NCBI GenBank assembly: GCA_964454685.1 | Contig: CAYVTZ010000070.1 | Span: 1 to 10,194 of the forward strand | From: CAYVTZ01 sp964454685 | GTDB lineage: Bacteria > Bacillota > Clostridia > Christensenellales > Christensenellaceae | Length of the DNA: 10,194 nucleotides | Direction of reading: 5' to 3' | Shown: in pieces, positions 1 through 7,260 of the stretch | Numbering within the stretch: position 1 is the first letter of the stretch | Layout: every line of letters begins with the position of its first letter | The notes under the pieces: model-generated | What the model was told of the DNA's origin: nothing | The model's input: only the letters and a program-made list of their open reading frames with translations | Database searches by the model: none | Program-made: the position numbers and the translations under genes

Positions 1-179
1 GTCAACGCCCACATGCCCTTGTGGATCGCCCTTCTTTCTTAACTCCCAGCATCAGCCCCCGACGGGGCGTCAGCGGCCAACACCAGAAACTTCATCGATG
101 TGCCCTTTAACGGCTTTTTAGGTCCGTCTTCAGAATCAGCAGTACCGACTAGAATACTGCGCCACCAAAAATTATTATG
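1..179. other. Region downstream of recA without a convincing gene
   Basis: No recognisable gene and no U-tailed terminator follow recA. There is a GC-rich stem GCCCC/GGGGC (55-68, loop CGAC) without a U-run. On the minus strand the recA frame stays open for 46 codons after the recA TAG, to a TAA at 39-41; it contains an in-frame ATG (18-residue frame beginning MKFLVLAADAP). Nothing in it looks like RecX, CinA or RNase Y, frequent recA neighbours. It may be intergenic repeat material. Confidence 0.35.
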
Positions 180-1274
180 CTATTTTTTTGATTTCGGCTT
201 TTCTAAAACCGTTACATCCTCGTTCTTCCGCGCCTCCGGATCAATCGGCTCCGCAACAGGCGTCCCATCCTCATTGACTTGCGCATATTCACCCAGCGAA
301 TAGGATTTCAGAATATTCTGCTTGATCGTTTTTGCGATCTCCGGATTATCCTTCAAAAAGTTCTTCGCATTCTCACGCCCCTGGCCAATATGCTCTCCAT
401 TGTAGGAAAACCACGCGCCGGACTTTGCAATGATGTTCAGCTCCGTACCCAGATTTAAAATGCTCGCCGTCTCGCTGATGCCCTCGCCATAGTAAATCTC
501 AAATTCCGCCTGCTTAAAGGGCGGCGCCACCTTGTTTTTCACCACTTTAATGCGCGTGCGGTTACCAATCATCACGTCACCGGTTTTCATGGTCTCGATG
601 CGGCGCACATCCAGCCGAATGGTCGCGTAAAATTTCAACGCCTTGCCACCCGTGGTCGTCTCCGGCGATCCAAACATCACGCCAACTTTTTCGCGCAGTT
701 GATTGATGAACACCACCACTGCGTTCGACTTATTGATGACAGAAGTCAGCTTCCGCAACGCCTGAGACATCAAGCGCGCCTGCAAACCGACGTGCGAATC
801 CCCCATCAAGCCCTCAATTTCCGCCTTAGGTACCAAAGCTGCCACCGAGTCCACGACTACAATATCAATCGCACCGCTGCGCACCAGCGCCTCGGCGATT
901 TCCAACGCTTCTTCCCCCGTATTGGGCTGCGAAACATACATATTATCGATGTCGACGCCCAAATTCTGCGCATATGTCGGATCCAGCGCATGCTCCGCAT
1001 CTATAAACGCTGCTGCGCCGCCCATTTTCTGCGCCTCCGCAACCATGTGCAGCGCCACCGTGGTCTTTCCCGACGATTCCGGGCCATACACCTCAATAAT
1101 TCTGCCGCGCGGAATGCCTCCTACGCCCAGTGCGACGTCCAGTTCCAGACATCCCGTAGGAATCACCGAAATATTCATGTTTTTGCTGGCGTCTCCCAGC
1201 TTCATCACCGCGCCCTTACCAAACTGCTTTTCAATTTGTGCCAGTGCATTATCCAGTGCCTTTTGTTTCTCCAT
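180..1274 (-). CDS. recA: Recombinase RecA
   Basis: An ATP-dependent strand-exchange protein that filaments on single-stranded DNA, drives homologous repair and triggers LexA self-cleavage. The 364 residues are close to the usual 340-360. Walker A GPESSGKT is at 64-71, Walker B IVVVDS at 138-143, loop L1 around EGLMGDSHVG (154-163) and loop L2 around FGSPETTTGGKALKFY (201-216), all intact. The C-terminal domain follows from about 270. The tail ends basic (EKPKSKK), whereas many RecA proteins end acidic. The ATG at 1274 has AAAGGA about 6 nt upstream inside the pgsA end; the gap to pgsA is 3 nt. As last gene of the operon it depends mainly on the promoter before ftsK; only a poor promoter-like sequence and no LexA-type operator were seen in the pgsA 3' end. 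The stop is TAG. Confidence 0.98.
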   Translation of the reverse strand: MEKQKALDNALAQIEKQFGKGAVMKLGDASKNMNISVIPTGCLELDVALGVGGIPRGRIIEVYGPESSGKTTVALHMVAEAQKMGGAAAFIDAEHALDPTYAQNLGVDIDNMYVSQPNTGEEALEIAEALVRSGAIDIVVVDSVAALVPKAEIEGLMGDSHVGLQARLMSQALRKLTSVINKSNAVVVFINQLREKVGVMFGSPETTTGGKALKFYATIRLDVRRIETMKTGDVMIGNRTRIKVVKNKVAPPFKQAEFEIYYGEGISETASILNLGTELNIIAKSGAWFSYNGEHIGQGRENAKNFLKDNPEIAKTIKQNILKSYSLGEYAQVNEDGTPVAEPIDPEARKNEDVTVLEKPKSKK

Positions 1275-1277
1275 GCT

Positions 1278-1835
1278 TTATCCTTTCTGAGTCGATTCAC
1301 TCAATACCTGCTTGTTTTTCACCATATATTCCACGCAGGAATACACCGCCAAAGCCGCGCTGACCCAAATCAGCACCTGCCCCGGCGAAAAGGACAAAAA
1401 CGCAAGCGGCCAATCTTTGAGCAGCAGCAATATCACCGCAATAAACTGTACCACCGTTTTCAGCTTGCCGGACTTGTCCGCAGCAATCACAACGCCCTTT
1501 GATGCCGCCAACGCACGGAACCCGCCGATAATCAGTTCACGCGATACGATAATCAGGATAGGCACCATTGCCACCACGCCCCAGTCCATCAGCACCAATA
1601 AGGCCGCCAGCACCAAAAGCTTGTCCGCAATGGGATCCCACAGCTTTCCGAAGTCAGAAATCTGGTTCCATTTTCTCGCCAGATATCCATCCAGCCAGTC
1701 TGTTATCGCTGCTCCAATAAAGATTATAGCAGCAATGTAGTTCCAATTAGGTAAACCCGTAAAATAAATTGCGACAAATACCGGAATTAATATCATGCGC
1801 AGCAGTGTCAGTATGTTCGGTGCGTTCCATTTCAT
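1278..1835 (-). CDS. pgsA: CDP-diacylglycerol--glycerol-3-phosphate 3-phosphatidyltransferase
   Basis: An integral membrane enzyme that makes phosphatidylglycerol phosphate from CDP-diacylglycerol and glycerol 3-phosphate, the committed step to phosphatidylglycerol and cardiolipin. The 185 residues match the family. The complete CDP-alcohol phosphotransferase signature D-x2-DG-x2-AR-x8-G-x3-D-x3-D lies at residues 46-71 (Asp46, Asp49, Gly50, Ala53, Arg54, Gly63, Asp67, Asp71), set among several hydrophobic helices. ATG 1835 is chosen over the upstream TTG at 1856 because AGGAGAGG (1843-1850) is 7 nt away and homologues start here. It shares ATGA with the rimO stop, and recA starts 3 nt after its own stop. 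In many Bacillota cinA stands between pgsA and recA; here it does not. Confidence 0.96.
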   Translation of the reverse strand: MKWNAPNILTLLRMILIPVFVAIYFTGLPNWNYIAAIIFIGAAITDWLDGYLARKWNQISDFGKLWDPIADKLLVLAALLVLMDWGVVAMVPILIIVSRELIIGGFRALAASKGVVIAADKSGKLKTVVQFIAVILLLLKDWPLAFLSFSPGQVLIWVSAALAVYSCVEYMVKNKQVLSESTQKG

Positions 1836-3157
1836 AGCACAACCTCTCCTAAACAATCATAAATATACGCGCTTGTGATCGTCACCTTGTAAAACTCGCC
1901 GACTTCCAGCGGCGTATCGCTCTTTACCAGAATTTTCCCGTCAATCTCCGGCGCTTCAAATTCCGAACGCCCGTAATAAACCTTCTTTGCTTTGTCCTGC
2001 CCCTCGATCAACACTTCGTATGTCTTGCCGACACGCCTTTTGTTCATCGCATAAGACACCTCATATTGCGTGTTCATCGCAGCATCCAAACGAAAATCCT
2101 TTTCTTCCTCTTCCACCTGGTCTGGCAACGCCGCTGCGGGAGTCCCCTCCTCCTGCGAATAAGCAAATACGCCCAAACGGTCAAATGCCAGCGTCTTTAA
2201 CCGCTGCCTTCCGTTCCGTGCGATCGCGCGTGTCTCACCGGGAAATCCGACAATCACCGTCGAGCGCAGTACAAAATCCGGATACTGTGTACGAATCTTC
2301 TGCACCAGTGCCTCGATCTGCGCATAGGTGCTCTTGCGGTTCATCGCCGCCAAAATGTCATCGTCCAGATGCTGCACCGGCATATCCAAATACCGCACAA
2401 TGTTGTCGTGCCGGTTCATCACATCCAATAGTTCGTCCGTAATGCTCTCCGGATAACAATACAGCAACCGCAGCCATTTTACCCCTTCAATCTGCGATGC
2501 CTGCTCCAGCAAATCCACCAGCTCGCTCCGCCCGTATAAGTCCACGCCGTATTTTGTCGTGTCCTGCGCTACCAAAACTATTTCGCAATATCCTTCCTGC
2601 GCCAGCGAGGTGATCTCCCGCAAAATCTCTTCCTTCTTGCGGCTGTGCAACGCGCCACGCACGCTGGGAATCACACAATAACTGCATGCGTTGTTGCAGC
2701 CGTCCGCAATACGCACATACGCCGTCGGCTTCACCGTTGTAATGATGCGCTGAATGGTCTCCGCCTTGCTCATGTCGCGCTCATAATGCTCCACATGCTC
2801 ACCGCTAAGCGCTTTTTCAATCACATCCCGAATCTCGTTGTATGCTGTCACGCCCAAAAAAGCATCTACGCGCGGCAGCTCGGCCTTCAATTCATCTTGA
2901 TAGCGCTGCGGCAGGCATCCCGTCACAATAATCGCCTTCAAGTTCCCGAATTTCTTCTGCTGCTCCGCTTCCAAAATCGCATTGATGGATTCTTCCTTTG
3001 CGTCATTGATGAATGTACAAGTGTTGATCAACGCAACATCTGCGTCCTTCAAATCCTGTACAAACTCGTATGTGTCGCCCAGTTCGCCCAACATCAATTC
3101 CGTATCGATCCGATTTTTCACACACCCCAGCGAGATTACGCCAATCTTTGTTTTCAT
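1832..3157 (-). CDS. rimO: Ribosomal protein S12 methylthiotransferase
   Basis: A radical-SAM enzyme with two iron-sulfur clusters that methylthiolates a conserved aspartate of ribosomal protein S12. The 441 residues are full length. The N-terminal UPF0004 domain has Cys12, Cys47 and Cys81; SLGCVKNRIDTE points to RimO rather than MiaB. The radical-SAM motif CNNACSYC gives Cys154, Cys158 and Cys161. A TRAM domain ends the protein (about 376-441). Residues 310-322 (RAIARNGRQRLKT), right after the conserved GFPGET, are unlike the usual acidic/hydrophobic helix; total length is normal, so paired frameshifts are possible. The ATG follows the ftsK TAA with no gap, and AGGTGA inside the ftsK end serves as its ribosome site. 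Its stop overlaps the pgsA start as ATGA. Confidence 0.95.
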   Translation of the reverse strand: MKTKIGVISLGCVKNRIDTELMLGELGDTYEFVQDLKDADVALINTCTFINDAKEESINAILEAEQQKKFGNLKAIIVTGCLPQRYQDELKAELPRVDAFLGVTAYNEIRDVIEKALSGEHVEHYERDMSKAETIQRIITTVKPTAYVRIADGCNNACSYCVIPSVRGALHSRKKEEILREITSLAQEGYCEIVLVAQDTTKYGVDLYGRSELVDLLEQASQIEGVKWLRLLYCYPESITDELLDVMNRHDNIVRYLDMPVQHLDDDILAAMNRKSTYAQIEALVQKIRTQYPDFVLRSTVIVGFPGETRAIARNGRQRLKTLAFDRLGVFAYSQEEGTPAAALPDQVEEEEKDFRLDAAMNTQYEVSYAMNKRRVGKTYEVLIEGQDKAKKVYYGRSEFEAPEIDGKILVKSDTPLEVGEFYKVTITSAYIYDCLGEVVL

Positions 3158-5617
3158 TTACTCACCTGCTTCCGCTTCACCGTTTTGCATCGCATCAAAT
3201 TCTTCCTTGCTGATCAGCACCTGACGCGGCTTGCTCCCGTCCATCGGAGAGATGTACCCCTCCGCTTCCAGTTGATCCACCAAACGTGCCGCACGGGAAT
3301 AGCCCACGCGCAGCCGTCGTTGCAGCATCGATGTGGAAGCCTGTTCATATTCGATCACCGTTTCCAGCGCGCGCATAAACAGATCGTCCCGATCCTCCTG
3401 CACTCCTCCCGCAACTGCGGCAGGATTGGATATCCCATCCATCACATCCCTGCTGTAATCTGCCTGGCTGTGCTCCTTCAGGAAGCTGGTAATGGCCTCT
3501 ACTTCTTTGTCCGAAACATAACATCCCTGCAACCGCAGCGGCTTAGGCAGTCCGGTGGGATAGTAAAGCATGTCCCCGTTGCCCAACAGCTTTTCTGCGC
3601 CACCCATATCCAAAATGGTGCGCGAATCAATCTGCGATTGCACAGAAAGCGCAATGCGCGAGGGAATGTTCGCCTTAATCACGCCCGTAATCACGTTGAC
3701 GGAAGGCCTTTGTGTCGCAATCACCAAATGAATGCCACTCGCCCGTCCAAGCTGCGCAATGCGGCAGATCGCGTCCTCCACCTCGCCCGGTGCAACCATC
3801 ATCAGATCCGCCAATTCGTCGATGAACAGCACAATTTTAGGTAGCTTTGTGCCGCCTTCCTCCACAATCAAACGATTGTAGCTTTCCAGCTCTTTTGCCT
3901 TTTTCTGTGCAAACATGCGATAGCGCAGCGTCATTTCGTTTACGGCCCAGTTGATCGCCGAAGCCGCCTTTTTTGCGTCCGTCACCACCGGAATCAACAG
4001 ATGTGGAATTTCATTGTACACATTGAGTTCCACCATCTTGGGATCAATCATAATCAGCTTAATCTCATCCGGTGTGGCATGATATAGCAAACTCAGTATA
4101 ATCGAGTTCATGCAAACACTCTTACCGCTGCCGGTCGCACCCGCAATCAGCATGTGCGGCATCTTGGAAATGTCGCCATATACATTCGCACCGGAAATAT
4201 CTTTGCCCAGAGCAAAGGTCAACGCACTTTTTGCGTTTTGGAATTTGGGGTCTGCAACCAACTCGCGCAGCCCGACCGCGGCAGACTCCGAATTTGGAAT
4301 CTCAATGCCTACCACCGGCTTACCCGGTACCGGCGCTTCAATGCGCACATCCCGCGCAGATAAATTCAGTGCAATGTCGTCCGAAAGGCTCACGATGCGG
4401 CTGACCTTGACACCCGGCGCAGGCTGCACCTCATAGCGCGTCACCACAGGCCCCTTACTCACATTGACCACCTTTGCCTCAATGCGAAAGCTCTTGAAGG
4501 TCTGTTCCAAAATTTCAATGTTCTTTTTCAAATCCGCGCTCGTTGTAGGCGGCGCAGGCTTGGTTTCTTTTAGTATCGTAATGGGAGGTTTCACATATTC
4601 CCCGTTACCGGACGATGCCGCGAGCGGGCTTTGCTGTTCCGGTTCTTCCACCATCGCAGGCACCTCAGGCGGCAATTCACGTTTGGGCGCTCGCTCCACA
4701 GGCGCAGATGGCACAACACGCTCTGCCTGTTGCCCCGCTTCCGGCTCTGCCTGCAGCTTTCTGCGCGCCACACGCGTGTTCGGTTGCGGCGGTTGCTGCT
4801 GCTCGGCTTCCCGCTCCTCTATCTCCAGGAAAAAAGCACCGTTCTGCGTGTCAAACGGCACATCCTGAATCACTTCATCCCGCATAATTTCAAGAGGTTC
4901 GCTCACCGCTTCCTCTTCTTCAATCTGCATATTAAAATCACCGGACGGTTTCATCGCCGCCATCTCCGCAAATTCCACGCGTTCCTGCTCCATCAGTTGT
5001 TCCATATAGAGCTGCTCCTGCTGCTTGCGTTCCGCCCTGCGGTCGCGATATCCATGCACCGTGGTCTTGACCGCAGAACCAATGTCTGCGCCCACTTTTT
5101 TAATCGAAAGGTTTGTCAGTACGATCAAGCATGCCACAATCCCAACAATAAATATGATGTAACTGCCCACCGCTCCCATCAGCAAATATACACCGAAGCA
5201 CAGCAAAGCGCCTGCAAATCCGCCGCCCGCCATATCCTGCAATCCCACCTGAAAGGACTCCTCTAAATATCCCGGAAAGTCCACATGTTGCGAGATAATC
5301 GCCTCGGAAACCGAAACATGCAGCAGCGATAGAATGCAAAAAATCATCGCAACCAGCAGCGCAATTTTCGTATTGTTCTTTTTTTTCTTTTTGGAGATGA
5401 TCACAAGCACGCCCACCGCCGCTAGAATAATGGGCAGCACATATCCCACAACGCCCACCAGCCCGAAGAAAAAGCCGGAAATCACATTGCCCGCGATGCT
5501 GTCGATTTTAAAATAGACCGTCAATGCCAAAAATATAGCAAATCCGATCAATACGATCCCGACGATCTCATTGACATGCGATGTTTTCTTTTTTCTGCGT
5601 TTTCGTGTCTGCGCCAT
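3158..5617 (-). CDS. ftsK: DNA translocase FtsK/SpoIIIE
   Basis: A membrane-anchored hexameric ATPase that pumps double-stranded DNA through the division or sporulation septum. Taken from ATG 5617 it has 819 residues, a normal Bacillota length. The order is a basic start (MAQTRKRRKKK), four to five membrane segments within residues 17-170, a Gln/Glu/Pro-rich linker (about 190-365), the translocase motor, and a winged-helix gamma domain (about 747-808) for reading polar DNA motifs. Walker A GATGSGKS is at 493-500 and Walker B VLFIDELADL at 596-605. The start is not certain: the frame extends to TTG 5656, which has AGAGAGAGG only 2 nt before it, while ATG 5617 has the family-like N-terminus but no strong ribosome site. 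It is the first gene of its operon, and its TAA directly abuts the rimO ATG. FtsK and SpoIIIE roles cannot be separated by sequence here. Confidence 0.96.
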   Translation of the reverse strand: MAQTRKRRKKKTSHVNEIVGIVLIGFAIFLALTVYFKIDSIAGNVISGFFFGLVGVVGYVLPIILAAVGVLVIISKKKKKNNTKIALLVAMIFCILSLLHVSVSEAIISQHVDFPGYLEESFQVGLQDMAGGGFAGALLCFGVYLLMGAVGSYIIFIVGIVACLIVLTNLSIKKVGADIGSAVKTTVHGYRDRRAERKQQEQLYMEQLMEQERVEFAEMAAMKPSGDFNMQIEEEEAVSEPLEIMRDEVIQDVPFDTQNGAFFLEIEEREAEQQQPPQPNTRVARRKLQAEPEAGQQAERVVPSAPVERAPKRELPPEVPAMVEEPEQQSPLAASSGNGEYVKPPITILKETKPAPPTTSADLKKNIEILEQTFKSFRIEAKVVNVSKGPVVTRYEVQPAPGVKVSRIVSLSDDIALNLSARDVRIEAPVPGKPVVGIEIPNSESAAVGLRELVADPKFQNAKSALTFALGKDISGANVYGDISKMPHMLIAGATGSGKSVCMNSIILSLLYHATPDEIKLIMIDPKMVELNVYNEIPHLLIPVVTDAKKAASAINWAVNEMTLRYRMFAQKKAKELESYNRLIVEEGGTKLPKIVLFIDELADLMMVAPGEVEDAICRIAQLGRASGIHLVIATQRPSVNVITGVIKANIPSRIALSVQSQIDSRTILDMGGAEKLLGNGDMLYYPTGLPKPLRLQGCYVSDKEVEAITSFLKEHSQADYSRDVMDGISNPAAVAGGVQEDRDDLFMRALETVIEYEQASTSMLQRRLRVGYSRAARLVDQLEAEGYISPMDGSKPRQVLISKEEFDAMQNGEAEAGE

Positions 5618-5631
5618 ACCCGAATGTTCCG

Positions 5632-5649
5632 GCACACGATTTGGTGTGC
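5632..5649 (-). other. Hairpin in the ftsK leader
   Basis: A perfect 6-bp stem GCACAC/GTGTGC with loop CAAATC lies 14 nt upstream of the preferred ftsK ATG (5617). The only purine-rich ribosome-site-like run, AGAGAGAGG, is upstream of the hairpin. Folding would shorten the distance to the ATG, so the stem may matter for start selection; this is inference. Confidence 0.4.
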
Positions 5650-5681
5650 GGTGCAAGTCCTCTCTCTAATCTACTGCGTTT

Positions 5682-5710
5682 ATTCTATCACAAAACACAA
5701 TTTTTTTCAA
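5682..5710 (-). promoter_or_regulatory. SigA-type promoter of the ftsK-rimO-pgsA-recA operon
   Basis: TTGAAA (-35, 5705-5710) and TAGAAT (-10, 5682-5687) on the minus strand are 17 nt apart, each five of six to consensus, and the -10 is extended by TGA. The expected start is near 5675. It sits just upstream of ftsK and beyond the M16 terminator, so it should drive all four genes. No LexA-type dyad is visible around it. Confidence 0.85.
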
Positions 5711-5921
5711 TCAATACTACGCGTCGGATGATAAAAAGCAATTCGCAAATCTCTTCATCGAGCTTCGGGCTGAATTCGCCTTGCATAAACGGATTCTTTA
5801 TGCTTCCGAACTTTTACATCCCCCTGCTTTTCCAAGGCAAATTGCACCACGGCCCACGCATCTCAGCTGCATGCTTTTTGCCGCACTGTTGTGCTCCTGT
5901 TCGCATTTTCACCAGCCGCAC
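5711..5921. other. Gene-free spacer upstream of the ftsK promoter
   Basis: No recognisable gene. On the minus strand there is a perfect 7-bp stem GCATAAA/TTTATGC at 5783-5803, inside a larger imperfect structure closed by TTCGG/CCGAA. Two short frames read like protein: 35 sense codons at 5758-5862 (first GTG at 5850, containing KVRKHKESVYARRIQPEAR) and a 32-codon frame from ATG 5786 to a stop at 5688 (containing KLDEEICELLFIIRRVV). They overlap in different frames and neither has a clear ribosome site. A decayed gene or a dispersed repeat are both possible; no function is proposed. Confidence 0.35.
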
Positions 5922-5947
5922 AAAAAAGAGCGGGGATTTCCCGCCCT
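5922..5947 (-). terminator. Intrinsic terminator after the M16 peptidase gene
   Basis: The minus-strand RNA forms an 8-bp stem AGGGCGGG/CCCGCUCU (one G-U pair, loop AAAUC) followed by a run of U. It starts about 20 nt after the stop codon and separates this gene from the ftsK operon. Its core closely resembles the terminator after rpsO. Confidence 0.9.
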
Positions 5948-5966
5948 AACTTGCTCAAAATGCAGC

Positions 5967-7247
5967 TTACGCGCCTTTGCATGTCTCCAACATCTCTTGA
6001 ATCTTTTCCGGTTCGCTCAAGGTGCCCACACTGGTCATCGTCAGCTTGGAAAGATCGTAAACCTGCGCAATCAGCGCATCCACATCCTCCATCGTCACCG
6101 CATCGATTTTCGCCAGCACTTCCTCGTCCTCCTGCACACGCTTGGTCAGCACATACGCCTTACCAATCGCGCTCATTTTGGAAGATGTGCTCTCCAAAGA
6201 CAGCACCAGATTCCCCTTGAGCTGCTCCTTGCTCTGCAAAAACTCCTCTTTACTGATGCCCTGCTTGTGCACAACGGCCAGCTCCTTCAAAATCATCTCG
6301 GTGACTACCGTCGCATTTTCCGCCATTGTACCGGCATAAACGCCATACATTCCCGCGCATTTATGAATCACAGGATAAGAGAACACCGCATAAGCCATGC
6401 CCATCTCCTCGCGAATTTTCTGGAACAAGCGCGAGCTCATGGATCCGCCCACCACATTGTTAACCACATTCAGCGCATACTTCTGTTCGTCAAAGACGTC
6501 CACAGAGGGCAGCCCGAAGCATAAGTGTACCTGCTCGATGTCACGCTCCACATTGGCAAAATGCCGTCCCGCTTCAAACCCGCTGCAAGCGGAAAATTCG
6601 GGGATGTGCAGCGTTTCTCCGTGGAATCCATCAAAATACTGGTCAATCCACGTTTCCAGCTTGTCCATATCAAAGTTGCCCGCCACCGCAACCACGATGT
6701 TTTCCGCACAATAGTAGCGGCGCATGTAGGAAAGCAAATCGTCCCGCGTAAAGCGCCGGATGTTCTCCGTCGGCCCTAAAATGGTCTTTTCCAGCGCGCA
6801 TCCCGCAAAAAATTCGCTGGTGATAAGGTCCATCGCCAAATCCTCCGGATTATCGTTGGACATCGCAATCTCCTCGCACACAACGCCTTTTTCTTTTTCT
6901 AATTCCGTCGCGTCCAGCGTCGCATTGCAGAATAGATCGAATAAGATCTCCACCGCATCCTGCAATTTCGCATCCATCGCCTTGATATAGTAGCAAGTGT
7001 ATTCCTTGGAGGTGAACGCATTAATCTGTCCGCCGATGTTGTCCACATCAATGGCAATCTGCTTCGCGCTACGTTTCTTTGTTCCCTTGAACAGCATGTG
7101 TTCAATAAAATGCGAGATACCGTTTTCCTCCGGTGTCTCGATCACACTGCCCGCACCCACCCAAACGCCGATCGTCACAGATCGGAAGTTGTTGAGCGGC
7201 TCTGCCACCAGCGTAATGCCATTCGGTAATTTTTTTTGTATGATCAT
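5967..7247 (-). CDS. M16 family zinc metallopeptidase (YmxG/MlpA-like)
   Basis: A processing-peptidase-like (pitrilysin family) zinc protease. The product of 426 residues is a usual length for the two-domain bacterial form. The inverted zinc motif HFIEH is at residues 46-50 (His46, His50, catalytic Glu49), with the third ligand probably Glu126 in VCEEI. The C-terminal half has the family segment SSRLFQKIREEMGMAYAV. There is no signal peptide or membrane segment, so it is probably cytoplasmic. The ATG at 7247 is chosen over that at 7253: AAAGGA (7254-7259) sits 6 nt from the first but directly abuts the second, and the product then begins MIIQKKLPNG, as is usual in the family. Bacillota often carry this gene beside pnp; the substrate is not known from sequence. 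A good terminator follows 19 nt after the stop. Confidence 0.93.
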   Translation of the reverse strand: MIIQKKLPNGITLVAEPLNNFRSVTIGVWVGAGSVIETPEENGISHFIEHMLFKGTKKRSAKQIAIDVDNIGGQINAFTSKEYTCYYIKAMDAKLQDAVEILFDLFCNATLDATELEKEKGVVCEEIAMSNDNPEDLAMDLITSEFFAGCALEKTILGPTENIRRFTRDDLLSYMRRYYCAENIVVAVAGNFDMDKLETWIDQYFDGFHGETLHIPEFSACSGFEAGRHFANVERDIEQVHLCFGLPSVDVFDEQKYALNVVNNVVGGSMSSRLFQKIREEMGMAYAVFSYPVIHKCAGMYGVYAGTMAENATVVTEMILKELAVVHKQGISKEEFLQSKEQLKGNLVLSLESTSSKMSAIGKAYVLTKRVQEDEEVLAKIDAVTMEDVDALIAQVYDLSKLTMTSVGTLSEPEKIQEMLETCKGA

Positions 7248-7260
7248 ATCCATTCCTTTG

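Noticed and set aside
1318..1350. Weak promoter-like pair (TTGGCG / TATATG) in the pgsA 3' end before recA
   Set aside because: Only four of six bases match in each box and no extended -10; not strong enough to annotate.
2645..3844. Long plus-strand open frame opposite rimO and ftsK
   Set aside because: Shadow of conserved minus-strand coding sequence; no ribosome site or recognisable domain.
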